A DNA stretch of 64,000 bases from Streptomyces cyaneus (lineage in GTDB: Bacteria; Actinomycetota; Actinomycetes; Streptomycetales; Streptomycetaceae), in the NCBI RefSeq assembly GCF_004028635.1, contig NZ_RQJW01000021.1:62001-126000 (forward strand), given 5' to 3'. Position numbers and translations under genes: made by a program. Positions 15,755 through 23,087 of the stretch are shown here, piece after piece. The stretch's first letter is position 1. Each line of letters starts with the position of its first letter. The notes under the pieces are model-generated. The model searched no databases and was not told the origin of the DNA. It saw only the letters and a list, made by a program, of their open reading frames with translations.

Positions 15755-17038
15755 CTAGCAGCCGTCGCAGGGGCAGCAGCAGTCGCAGCCGTCACAGTCG
15801 CAGTCACGGCAGCAGCCCTCGCGCTTCTTGCGGGACCACGGGCCCTCGTACTCCTTCGCGCAGCACAGCTTGCAGGTGCAGCACAGCAGCCAGAACATCC
15901 CGCAGCCGGCCCAGAACCCACGCCGCCCCTTCGGCGGCTGCGGGGCCGGCCCACCGCCGAACCCACCGAAGTCACCACCGCCACCGCCATGGCCACCATG
16001 GCCACCGCCGGGCGCTCCCCCACCGCCCGCATACGGATTCCCGCCCGCGTACGGGTTCTGTCCCGCATACGGATTCTGCGGCGCCCCGTACGGCCCCTGC
16101 CCGTACGGCCCCTGCCCCTGCGGCGACTGCCCCTGCTGTGGCGGCTGCCCATAGGGCCCGGCCTGGTGCGACGCACACGTCGGCACCGTGCCGAACGCCC
16201 GGTCCACCGAGCGCCGCAACTCGTGCACGAGGAGCAGATGCGCGAGCTTGGCATCGCTGAACTCCACCTCGCGCAGCGCCAGCCGCACTCCCCGCACGGC
16301 GTCGTCGGCGAGCCGCCGCGCCTCGGGCAGCGAGGTCCCGGTCGCGGTGAGGGGGTTCCACGCACCCGCCATGGCGTCGGCCGCCTGGTCCTCCACGGCG
16401 TCCAAAAGGTGCGCCAGCCGTCCGAAGAGGCGCCCGGCCTCGGCGAGCGGCTCGGCGTTGTGCGGCCGTCCGGCCAGGATCGCGGTGTGCGCGAAGGCGG
16501 CGGCGGTCGCCGTCTCGGTCGGCTCGGTCACGGCAAGGATCGGCGTCCCGGGCCCGGCGAGCGCCTCGATGCCGATCTGCCGGTCCACGGCGTCGACGAG
16601 TACGGCGGTGTCGAACCCGACGGCCGACCCGGTACGGGCACCCGCGGCACCCCACCCGGCGGCCACCCGGCGCGCGGCGAGCGCAACCGGCTTACGGGCC
16701 AGCAGCCCGTCCCCGTCGGCCACATGGTCACGCACCTTGGCCGAGGCGAGCACCAGCGAGACGGCCGCGGCGAGCCGCGCGCCCTCACCCTGCGCGACGG
16801 ACGCGGTCCGCATCCCGCGCAACGCGCACGGTCCCGCCGTACGCCGCAGCGCACTGCTCTTCTCGGCTTGAGCCTCCGTCAGAACGGAGATAAGGAGCCC
16901 GTCGTAGTTCGTCACGATCCGCGCGAACTGACCGTGATCCCCGCGCAACGAGAGGCACAACCCGCACAAATGCGCCATCCATTGACCGGCGAGCTTCTCT
17001 CCGAGCCGATGACGACATGGCCTGACGATTCCGAACAC
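15755..17038 (-). CDS. DUF5685 family protein with Gly/Pro-rich and Cys-rich C-terminus
   Basis: A 427-residue protein. The N-terminal helical domain (about residues 1-285) opens MFGIVRPCRHRLGEKLAGQW and HLCGLCLSLRGDHGQFAR, a Cys/His set (C8, H10, C25, C28) like a metal site. Residues about 290-365 are low-complexity repeats (QGPYGQGPYG, QNPYAGQNPYAGGNPYAGG, then Gly/His). The end combines a short hydrophobic stretch (FWAGCGMFWLLCCTCKLCCA) with a final tail in which about 9 of 19 residues are Cys (CCRDCDCDGCDCCCPCDGC). The function is unknown; the Cys tail suggests metal binding or lipid modification. GTG 17038 is the start, preceded by GGGGG. Confidence 0.8.
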   Translation of the reverse strand: MFGIVRPCRHRLGEKLAGQWMAHLCGLCLSLRGDHGQFARIVTNYDGLLISVLTEAQAEKSSALRRTAGPCALRGMRTASVAQGEGARLAAAVSLVLASAKVRDHVADGDGLLARKPVALAARRVAAGWGAAGARTGSAVGFDTAVLVDAVDRQIGIEALAGPGTPILAVTEPTETATAAAFAHTAILAGRPHNAEPLAEAGRLFGRLAHLLDAVEDQAADAMAGAWNPLTATGTSLPEARRLADDAVRGVRLALREVEFSDAKLAHLLLVHELRRSVDRAFGTVPTCASHQAGPYGQPPQQGQSPQGQGPYGQGPYGAPQNPYAGQNPYAGGNPYAGGGGAPGGGHGGHGGGGGDFGGFGGGPAPQPPKGRRGFWAGCGMFWLLCCTCKLCCAKEYEGPWSRKKREGCCRDCDCDGCDCCCPCDGC

Positions 17039-17361
17039 CTCGTACCCCCGTGGTTCTTACGACGCTTCGCACGACGCTGAGCTGCCGCATCGTATCGATC
17101 GTGGTACGGATCACCATGGCCGACTCGTTCACCCGTACGCACCCCGCGTCACCCATACGCCGCGAAGAATCATATTTCACTCACAGTCAGCAGCCGTACG
17201 TGGCATGCCCCTTGGGGGACACGGGCTCTCGACGTATTCGCTGTGCACCAGTACCGTCACAAACCCCCCGCGCGGCGTCTATCCACTTGGCGCGACGTCC
17301 GCATCATGGATGACCATAGGGATGCGGAATGTAAGAGAGACCGCTGTGAGAGGAGGCGTCC
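17039..17361. other. Divergent promoter region between DUF5685 and sepF-like genes
   Basis: 323 bp with no convincing gene. It is less GC-rich around 17160-17200 (AAGAATCATATTTCACTCACAG), a likely promoter zone. The stretch next to 17362 carries the strong AGAGGAGG ribosome site of the sepF-like gene. Confidence 0.5.
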
Positions 17362-17799
17362 ATGGGATCGGTGCGCAAGGCGAGTGCCTGGCTGGGCCTC
17401 GTTGACGACAACGATGACGAGCGTTACTACGACGACGACTACTCCGAAGGGACCGAGCCCGGGGATGCCTGGGTCACCGACCCGCGGGTCAAGGTGGCCA
17501 CGGACGTCGCCGAGGAGAAGGGCCGCCGCATCGGCACGGTCACTCCGGACAGCTTCCGGGACGCCCGCGCCATCGGTGAGCTGTTCCGGGACGGGGTTCC
17601 GGTCATCATGAACCTCACAGCCATGGAGCCGGCCGACGCCAAGCGCGTCGTCGACTTCGCGGCGGGGCTCATCTTCGGTCTGCGCGGCTCGATCGACCGC
17701 GTGTCCAACCGCGTGTTCCTGCTGACCCCGGCCGACACGGAGATCATCAGCGGGGAGGCGTCGCAACACCGCACGGACGGCTTCTACAACCAGAGCTGA
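17362..17799 (+). CDS. sflA: SepF-like cell-division protein
   Basis: A 145-residue protein. The N-terminus MGSVRKASAWLGLVDD is the amphipathic membrane anchor. An acidic, Tyr-rich linker follows (DNDDERYYDDDYSEG). The SepF core covers about residues 45-130 (RIGTVTPDSFRDARAIGELFRDGVPVIMNL, then DAKRVVDFAAGLIFGLRGSIDRVSNRVFLLTP), including the conserved G in FAAGLIFGL used in dimerisation and FtsZ binding. AGAGGAGG precedes the start. Streptomyces encode SepF in the ftsZ cluster plus two paralogues; this context matches, from memory, the SflA locus of S. coelicolor (SCO1749). It is expected to act with FtsZ and dynamins in sporulation septa. The paralogue assignment is inferred from context. 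Confidence 0.88.
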   Translation: MGSVRKASAWLGLVDDNDDERYYDDDYSEGTEPGDAWVTDPRVKVATDVAEEKGRRIGTVTPDSFRDARAIGELFRDGVPVIMNLTAMEPADAKRVVDFAAGLIFGLRGSIDRVSNRVFLLTPADTEIISGEASQHRTDGFYNQS

Positions 17800-17824
17800 G
17801 GCAGGGCCGCTCGCCGGCCCTGCC
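17800..17824. terminator. Bidirectional terminator between sepF-like and acyl-CoA dehydrogenase genes
   Basis: A perfect 10-bp stem, GGCAGGGCCG (17800-17809) with CGGCCCTGCC (17815-17824), and a 5-nt loop. It directly follows the sepF-like stop and precedes the convergent gene end by 12 bp. Confidence 0.8.
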
Positions 17825-17836
17825 CCCTGGTGGGGA

Positions 17837-19027
17837 TCAGCGGAAGGCGTCGAGTCCAGTGAGCGCCTTGCCCAGCACGAGCTGGTGCATCTCGACGGTG
17901 CCCTCGTAGGTGAGCACCGACTCGAGGTTGGTCGCGTGCCGCATCACGGGGTATTCGAGCGAGATCCCGTTGGCACCGAGGATGGTCCGGGACGTACGGC
18001 AGATGTCGATGGCCTCTCGGACGTTGTTGAGCTTGCCGAAGCTGACCTGCTCGGGACGCAGGCGGCCGGCGTCCAAACGCCGCCCCAGGTGATGGGCGAG
18101 CAGAATCCCCTTGTGCAGTTCGAGCGCCATGTCGGCGAGTTTGGCCTGGGTGAGCTGGAAGCCACCGATCGGCCGACCGAACTGCTCCCGCGTCTTCGCG
18201 TATTCGACGGCGGCCTCGAAACAGGAACGCGCCGCTCCCATGGCCCCCCATACGATCCCGTAGCGGGCGTGCGACAGACAGCTGAGCGGCCCCTTGAGCC
18301 CGACCACGTCGGGCAGCACGGCATCGGCGGGCAGCCGTACGTCGTCGAGGACGAGTTCACTGGTGACGGAGGCTCGTAGCGACAGCTTGTGCTTGATCTC
18401 CGGGGCGGAGAACCCGGCGCTGTCGGCGGGCACGACAAACCCGCGGATCCCCTCGTCGGTCTGCGCCCACACGACGGCGACCCCGGCGACGGACCCGTTG
18501 GTGATCCACATCTTGCGCCCGTTGAGCACCCAGTCGGAGCCGTCCCGCTTGGCGTAGGTCCGCATCGAGGCGGGGTCGGACCCGTGGTCGGGCTCGGTCA
18601 GCCCGAAGCACCCGATGACCTCGCCCGCAGCCATACGAGGCAGCCACCGCTGCTTCTGCTCCTCGCTCCCGAACCGGTGAATGGCGTACATGGCGAGGGA
18701 GCCCTGCACGGAGACCAGGGACCGGATCCCGGAGTCGGCGGCCTCCAGCTCCAGACAGGCAAGCCCGTACTGCACGGCGGACGCACCGGCACACCCGTAC
18801 CCGTCGAGCGACATCCCGAGGGCACCGATCTCCCCGAGTTCCCGGGCGAGCTCACGAATCTCCGGCAGCTCGCCCTTCTCGTACCACTCGGCGACGTACG
18901 GCACGACCCTGTCCGCGGCCCACTCCCGCACGGTGCTCCGAATCGCCAGGTCCTCGGGCTCCAGGAGGTCGTCGATGCCGAGGGGGTCGGCGGGGTCGAA
19001 CGGGGGCAACTTCGAGGACGCGGACAT
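17837..19027 (-). CDS. Acyl-CoA dehydrogenase, glutaryl-CoA dehydrogenase type
   Basis: A 396-residue flavoprotein. The order is the N-terminal helical domain (DLAIRSTVREWAADRVVPYVAEW), the middle beta domain with CFGLTEPDHGSDPASM (FAD/substrate loop) and MWITNG, then the C-terminal helices with YAKTREQFGRPIGGFQLTQ and ILGANGISLEYPVMRHATNLESVLTYEGT. The GLTEPxHGSDP motif and the Glu in TYEGTVEMH in the catalytic-base position match glutaryl-CoA dehydrogenase better than straight-chain dehydrogenases. It would act on glutaryl-CoA from lysine or tryptophan breakdown, passing electrons to ETF. GGAGGG precedes ATG 19027. A TetR-type palindrome lies 25 bp upstream of the start. Confidence 0.88.
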   Translation of the reverse strand: MSASSKLPPFDPADPLGIDDLLEPEDLAIRSTVREWAADRVVPYVAEWYEKGELPEIRELARELGEIGALGMSLDGYGCAGASAVQYGLACLELEAADSGIRSLVSVQGSLAMYAIHRFGSEEQKQRWLPRMAAGEVIGCFGLTEPDHGSDPASMRTYAKRDGSDWVLNGRKMWITNGSVAGVAVVWAQTDEGIRGFVVPADSAGFSAPEIKHKLSLRASVTSELVLDDVRLPADAVLPDVVGLKGPLSCLSHARYGIVWGAMGAARSCFEAAVEYAKTREQFGRPIGGFQLTQAKLADMALELHKGILLAHHLGRRLDAGRLRPEQVSFGKLNNVREAIDICRTSRTILGANGISLEYPVMRHATNLESVLTYEGTVEMHQLVLGKALTGLDAFR

Positions 19028-19051
19028 GGGACACCCTCCGGCAACGATGAA

Positions 19052-19068
19052 AACTAGCACCGCTAGTT
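19052..19068. promoter_or_regulatory. TetR-type operator upstream of the acyl-CoA dehydrogenase gene
   Basis: AACTAGCACCGCTAGTT is a perfect inverted repeat (7-bp arms, 3-bp spacer). It is centred 33 bp upstream of the dehydrogenase start, where it would overlap the transcription start. ACTAG-type short dyads are typical of TetR-family repressors of acyl-CoA metabolism, but no such regulator is encoded beside it. Confidence 0.55.
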
Positions 19069-19168
19069 ACGGCTCTGCCCAGACGCTACGACGCAGTGCC
19101 GTGCGCGTCCAGTAGACATCCCCACACACCGCAAGCCGCCAACGGCGGACGACCCCCACAGGAGAGGT

Positions 19169-19197
19169 CCACCCATCAACGAACTGGAAACGGGTGG
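19169..19197 (-). terminator. Weak hairpin downstream of the MFS gene
   Basis: CCACCC (19169-19174) can pair with GGGTGG (19192-19197) around a 17-nt loop, 23 bp after the transporter stop codon. It is short and lacks a U-tract, so termination here is only possible. Confidence 0.3.
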
Positions 19198-19219
19198 TGC
19201 GTGGGTGGGAAAAGGCTGG

Positions 19220-20821
19220 TCAAGCAGAGACGCGGGACTCCGCGACTTCCCTCGGCTTGGGCAGCTCCACCGCAGGCGCCTCACACTGCATGACCCGCGG
19301 CAACCGCAACGCCATCACCGCGCCCAGCAGCAGCAGAGCCGCACTCACCAGCAACGTCACATGCAGCCCGTGCACGAAACAGTCCCGAGCCGCCCGCTGC
19401 AGGGCAACCCCCGCAGGCCCGCCCAGCTGCGCGGCAACGTCGTAGGCCTCACCCAGCGAGTGCGAAGCCGCCGCGGAGGCCGGCGGCGGAACACCCGGAA
19501 CGTTCGCCAGCCCGGGGGCATACGCCGCGTTCATCACGCTGCCCAGCAGCGCGATGCCGATCCCCGCGCCCAGCTGGTACGACGTTTCGCCGATCGCCGC
19601 CGCCCCGCCGGCCTGCTCGGGCGGAGCCTCGCTCAGCATCGACTCGTACGCCCCGAAGAGCGTCGTCTCCAGTCCGAAGCCCAGCAGCACAAACCCGGAC
19701 AACAGCAGACCGGGATTGTCCTCGCCGCCCATGGCCGTCAGCAGCAGCACCGCGACGGCCGTCAGACAGAAACCGAAACACACCATCCGCCGCGGCCCGA
19801 ACCGCCGCAGCATCCGCGCCCCCGCGAGGCCGGACGCCATCGCCGCGAACGTCAGCGGCAGCAGCCGTAGCCCCGTCTCCAGCGGCGACAGTCCCAGCAC
19901 CAGCTGCAGATACTGCGCCGCGATCAGCTCGAGCCCCACCAGTGCGAGCATCGCCAGCACGATGCACCCGACGGACGTACTGAAAGCCGGGCGCGCGAAC
20001 ATCCGCAGGTCCACCAGCGGAAACTCCCGGCGCCGCTGCCGTCGTACGAAAAGGAACAGCAGCACCGCACCGACCACCAACGGCACCACGGTGAACAGGC
20101 TGGCCACCTCCTCCCCGCCGCCGAGCCGCTTCACGCCCAGGACGACGCCGAACAGACCGGCCGCCGCCATCAGCGCGCCGACCACGTCCCAGGGGCCCTT
20201 GCCGTCGCCCTTCGACTCGGGCAGCAGCAGTCGTCCCACCGGGAGGCTGACCAGCATCAGCGGGATGTTGACGAGGAAGACCGAGCCCCACCAGAAGTGC
20301 TCGAGGAGGAAGCCGCCGAGCAGTGGCCCGACCGCCGCGCCCACCGCGGCCACCGCGCTCCAGATGCCGATCGCGAGGGCGCGCTCGCGCCGGTCGGGGA
20401 AGACCTGGCGCAGGATCGACAGGGTCGCGGGCATGATCATCGCGCCGCCGACGCCGAGCAGGGCGCGGGCCAGGATCAGCACCTGTGGGTCGTGCGCGAG
20501 GGCCGCGAGGCCGGAGGCGAGGCCGAAGAGGCCGTACCCGAGAAGCAGGACCCGTCTGCGGCCCACGCGGTCACCGAGCGTGCCGAAGAGGATCAGCAGC
20601 GAGGCGCAGACCAGCGGATAGATGTCGACGATCCAGAGCAGTTCTATCGCGCCGGGCCGGAGGTCCTCGGTGACGGCGGGCACCGCAACGTGCAGCACCG
20701 TCGCGTCGACCGCGACGAGCAGCAGGCTGACGCAGAGGACGACGAGGACGACCCAGCGGTTGGCACCGGCCCCGGCCGCCCGACGGCGCAGCGCAGCGGC
20801 GGCCGTGGTCGTCCCGGACAT
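19220..20821 (-). CDS. MFS drug exporter, DHA2 family (14 TM)
   Basis: A 533-residue membrane protein starting MSGTTTAAAALRRRAAGAG. Fourteen hydrophobic helices can be traced. Motif A is FGTLGDRVGRRRVLLLG in loop 2-3, and motif C, characteristic of proton antiporters, is in TM5 (GIWSAVAAVGAAVGPLLGGFLLE). The EmrB/QacA-type TM1 motif appears as DATVLHVAVPAV. The substrate is unknown; cationic drugs or an endogenous metabolite are usual. ATG 20821 has GGGAGG seven bases upstream. No regulator gene is adjacent, but a 14-bp palindrome lies at 21003. Confidence 0.92.
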   Translation of the reverse strand: MSGTTTAAAALRRRAAGAGANRWVVLVVLCVSLLLVAVDATVLHVAVPAVTEDLRPGAIELLWIVDIYPLVCASLLILFGTLGDRVGRRRVLLLGYGLFGLASGLAALAHDPQVLILARALLGVGGAMIMPATLSILRQVFPDRRERALAIGIWSAVAAVGAAVGPLLGGFLLEHFWWGSVFLVNIPLMLVSLPVGRLLLPESKGDGKGPWDVVGALMAAAGLFGVVLGVKRLGGGEEVASLFTVVPLVVGAVLLFLFVRRQRRREFPLVDLRMFARPAFSTSVGCIVLAMLALVGLELIAAQYLQLVLGLSPLETGLRLLPLTFAAMASGLAGARMLRRFGPRRMVCFGFCLTAVAVLLLTAMGGEDNPGLLLSGFVLLGFGLETTLFGAYESMLSEAPPEQAGGAAAIGETSYQLGAGIGIALLGSVMNAAYAPGLANVPGVPPPASAAASHSLGEAYDVAAQLGGPAGVALQRAARDCFVHGLHVTLLVSAALLLLGAVMALRLPRVMQCEAPAVELPKPREVAESRVSA

Positions 20822-21289
20822 GTACGTACCTCCCAGATGTTCCCTCGCCCCGGCGGGCTCACGGGGTGGGGACTCCCCGTGACTCGGCCGGAGAGGAGCG
20901 GTGGTCTCCGGCCCGCGCAACGAAGGGCGAGTGACTCGTCAGAGTACGCGAGTCCGCGTCGGTGCCGAGTGGCGGACCTCTCAGACCCCGCACAGAACGC
21001 GTGTGGCGTACGCCACGTCCAGCAGCGCTCCCGCCCCGTCCACCGCCGCTCGGGGCCGGGCCGGCGCGGTGAGCTCCAGGGGAATTCCATCCCATCATTC
21101 GGTTAACTAATTCATAAGCAGCGAAAAACGAACCGCCAGAATGATCAAAGGAATTGAAGGATGTAGCGCCCGATGATTACGGATTCCTTGGAAATAAACC
21201 TCCCCCTGAGAGGAATCCCACATCACATCGTCATCACAAAGCCGTGGAATCGCCCTTGTACTGCGCTCACTCGCTGTAACGTCGATTGG
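20822..21289. other. 468-bp divergent intergenic region with a palindrome and an AT-rich patch
   Basis: The left half is the promoter side of the MFS gene and contains the palindrome GTGGCGTACGCCAC (21003-21016). From about 21090 to 21270 the sequence is clearly AT-richer than its surroundings (for example TTAACTAATTCATAAG, GAAATAAACC), an unusual dip for this genome, ending at the PAP2 gene. I found no credible gene in it. Confidence 0.6.
21003..21016. promoter_or_regulatory. 14-bp palindrome upstream of the MFS exporter
   Basis: GTGGCGTACGCCAC is a perfect palindrome 182-195 bp upstream of the transporter start codon. It could be an operator, but the distance is long and no cognate regulator is visible. 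Confidence 0.3.
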
Positions 21290-22315
21290 GTGTGTACCGA
21301 ACGAAAGCTGACCCGTCTGGACCGGGTCTTCGCCAGGCTGGACCGGGAACCAGAACGCCCGGCCCACATCGATGTGCCGCGGATGACCCCGCACAGGATC
21401 GTGCTGTTCGCCGCGACCCTGGCCTTCTACGGGGCCATCGTGTGGGCCGTCGTCATCACCTCGTGGCTGGTCCGGCTCGACTGGCAGGTCATGTTCTTCC
21501 GTCCGTACCAGCAGTGGGCGGAGATCCACGCGTTCGTCGACTACTACGTGGTGCTCGGCCAGCGCGGCCCGACCGCCGTGATGGTCGCGGCCTGGCTGGG
21601 CTGGCGTTCCTGGCGGCAGCACACACTGCGGCCGCTGCTCGCGCTCGGTGTCTCGCTGCTCCTGCTGAACATCACCGTCGGTGCCGCCAAGCTCGGCATG
21701 GGCCGCCTCGGACCGCACTACGCGACCACCATCGGCTCCAACGAGATGGGCCTGGGCGGCGATATATTCCCCAGCGGCCACACCGCCAACGCCGTGGTGA
21801 CCTGGGGAATCCTGGCCTATCTGGCCTCGACCCCGAGAGCGCGCCGCTGGCTGTCGGCCCTGTCGGCGGTGACTTCGCTGGGCGTCGGCCTGTCCACCGT
21901 CTACCTCGGTACGCACTGGCTGAGCGACGTTCTGCTCGGCTGGGCCGCCGGCCTGCTGATCATGCTCGCCCTGCCGTGGTTCGAGCCGCTGATCGCCCGC
22001 TCCGAGGCCTGGATCTTCGACCTGCGCGACCGCTGGCGCGAGCGTCGGACCGCCGCCGTTCCCGTGCAGACCGCCCCGGTCACGACCCCGGTGCTGCTCA
22101 AGCCGCGGGCCACAGCCGCCGACGACGAGGTCGCGGCACGCGAGGCGACCTCCGCACCCCGCTCGCCCCGGGCGCCCGTCTATCTGGCGCCCGGCCCGCA
22201 CACGGCCCGCCCGGAGCGCACTCCGCTCACCCCGGTCGGCAGCCGCCGCCCGCCGCACACCGACCGCATCACCCGCGGCACTGCCCCGGCGGCCCGCCCC
22301 CTCACCGGAGGCTGA
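21290..22315 (+). CDS. PAP2-family membrane phosphatase
   Basis: A 341-residue protein taking GTG 21290 (CTERKLTRLDRVFARLD) as start. The frame is open further upstream, through AT-rich text that does not look coding, and ATG 21383 is an alternative. Six TM helices carry the PAP2 triad: KLGMGRLGP (motif 1, K-x6-R-P-like with Gly before Pro), FPSGHTAN (motif 2, catalytic His) and STVYLGTHWLSDVLLG (motif 3, R/T-x-x-x-x-H-x-x-x-D). It would dephosphorylate a lipid phosphate such as undecaprenyl pyrophosphate or phosphatidate at the outer membrane face. The C-terminal 100 residues are Pro/Thr/Arg-rich and probably disordered. Confidence 0.85.
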   Translation: MCTERKLTRLDRVFARLDREPERPAHIDVPRMTPHRIVLFAATLAFYGAIVWAVVITSWLVRLDWQVMFFRPYQQWAEIHAFVDYYVVLGQRGPTAVMVAAWLGWRSWRQHTLRPLLALGVSLLLLNITVGAAKLGMGRLGPHYATTIGSNEMGLGGDIFPSGHTANAVVTWGILAYLASTPRARRWLSALSAVTSLGVGLSTVYLGTHWLSDVLLGWAAGLLIMLALPWFEPLIARSEAWIFDLRDRWRERRTAAVPVQTAPVTTPVLLKPRATAADDEVAAREATSAPRSPRAPVYLAPGPHTARPERTPLTPVGSRRPPHTDRITRGTAPAARPLTGG

Positions 22316-22362
22316 CCCACCCCGGACCGCGGGGTTCGGTACACACAACCACCCCCGCACGA

Positions 22363-22400
22363 CGACGGCCCCGGTTCCTCGACAGGAACCGGGGCCGTCG
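22363..22400. terminator. Strong bidirectional terminator
   Basis: Perfect 17-bp arms (22363-22379 beginning CGACGGCCCCGG; 22384-22400) with the 4-nt loop CGAC, between the convergent PAP2 and I78-inhibitor genes. Confidence 0.88.
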
Positions 22401-22428
22401 CCCTGTGTCAGCCCTCGCCGGCTCTTCG

Positions 22429-22644
22429 TCAGCCCTTCCAGGACCGCGCCACCCGGCCGTCCTTGACCTCGAAGTTCAGGCGGCCGCTGCGGTATTCCAT
22501 GGTGATGATCGCCCCCGGCGGCAGCGAACGCACCGTCGACCACCCTCGGTCACGGGCGAGCCGCTCGGCCCGGTCGGCGTCGAGACCGACATATGTGTCC
22601 GGGCTGTCCTGGGGTTCGGCAGGGGGTTTCGGAATGGGTGCCAT
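22429..22644 (-). CDS. I78-family peptidase inhibitor-like small protein
   Basis: A 71-residue protein starting MAPIPKPPAEPQDSPDTYVG. Its core, DADRAERLARDRGWSTVRSLPPGAIITMEYRSGRLNFEVKDGRVARSWKG, follows the I78 pattern: a helix with Arg-rich face, then V-R-x-L-P-P-G, then M-x-Y/D-R-x-x-R-L-N and a final short strand ending in Gly. No signal peptide is seen, so it would act inside the cell unless exported another way. In this family small wedge-shaped proteins inhibit chymotrypsin-like proteases. The genes at 12109 and 14499 encode such enzymes, but a direct link is only a guess. Confidence 0.7.
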   Translation of the reverse strand: MAPIPKPPAEPQDSPDTYVGLDADRAERLARDRGWSTVRSLPPGAIITMEYRSGRLNFEVKDGRVARSWKG

Positions 22645-23087
22645 GCCGCCACGCTAGGGCCTGAGCGAAGGATCGGGCCAGAGCGGACCGGGATCCTTTG
22701 TAGCGGCCATCCAGGTCACACATCCCCCTCCGGTCACGCTTTTGTCACAGAATCACGACACGCGTTTCGGCCACACTTCGTCACACGGACGAGCGGTTCC
22801 ATAGGCCTTCCGCAGGCATTAGATCGTAATTCCCGCGTGTCGCACCGGCCTGGCCAATTGCCCGCCGGAAAGGTTCCCGGGGAACCGCCTCCGGACTTCT
22901 TTTCTCTCCGATTCCGTGCCGACGGCGGGAGCCGGTTTCGCACAGAAAGTACATGGTTCCACCACAGAACCTCCGTACGCCCTCTGTCGGAGCGGTGTCG
23001 CCGCGAGCATCATGGCGTGAGCTCGCGTCGGCGCGTGCGGCGCGGGCTTTCAGCGGGCCCGGGGCGCTACGAGCGAAGGGGCGAGCG
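22645..23087. other. 443-bp intergenic leader of the oxidase gene
   Basis: No convincing gene. The segment 22710-22800 contains four GTCAC(A) words (GGTCACAC, GGTCACGC, TTGTCACA, CGTCACAC), a possible repeated regulator site. A dyad GGTTCC-CGG-GGAACC lies around 22872. The following stretch is the probable promoter and leader of ctaD. Confidence 0.45.

Noticed and set aside
21161..21166. A start-stop ATGTAG after a purine-rich stretch
   Set aside because: The AAGG before it is followed at once by ATG without normal spacing, and one such hexamer is expected by chance.
21107..22543. A 478-codon minus-strand frame opposite the PAP2 gene
   Set aside because: It contains no recognisable motif and covers the whole PAP2 coding region, terminator and AT-rich leader.
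22734..22943. A 69-codon minus-strand frame in the ctaD leader
   Set aside because: No ribosome site and random-looking Arg/Ser/Gly-rich composition; treated as non-coding.
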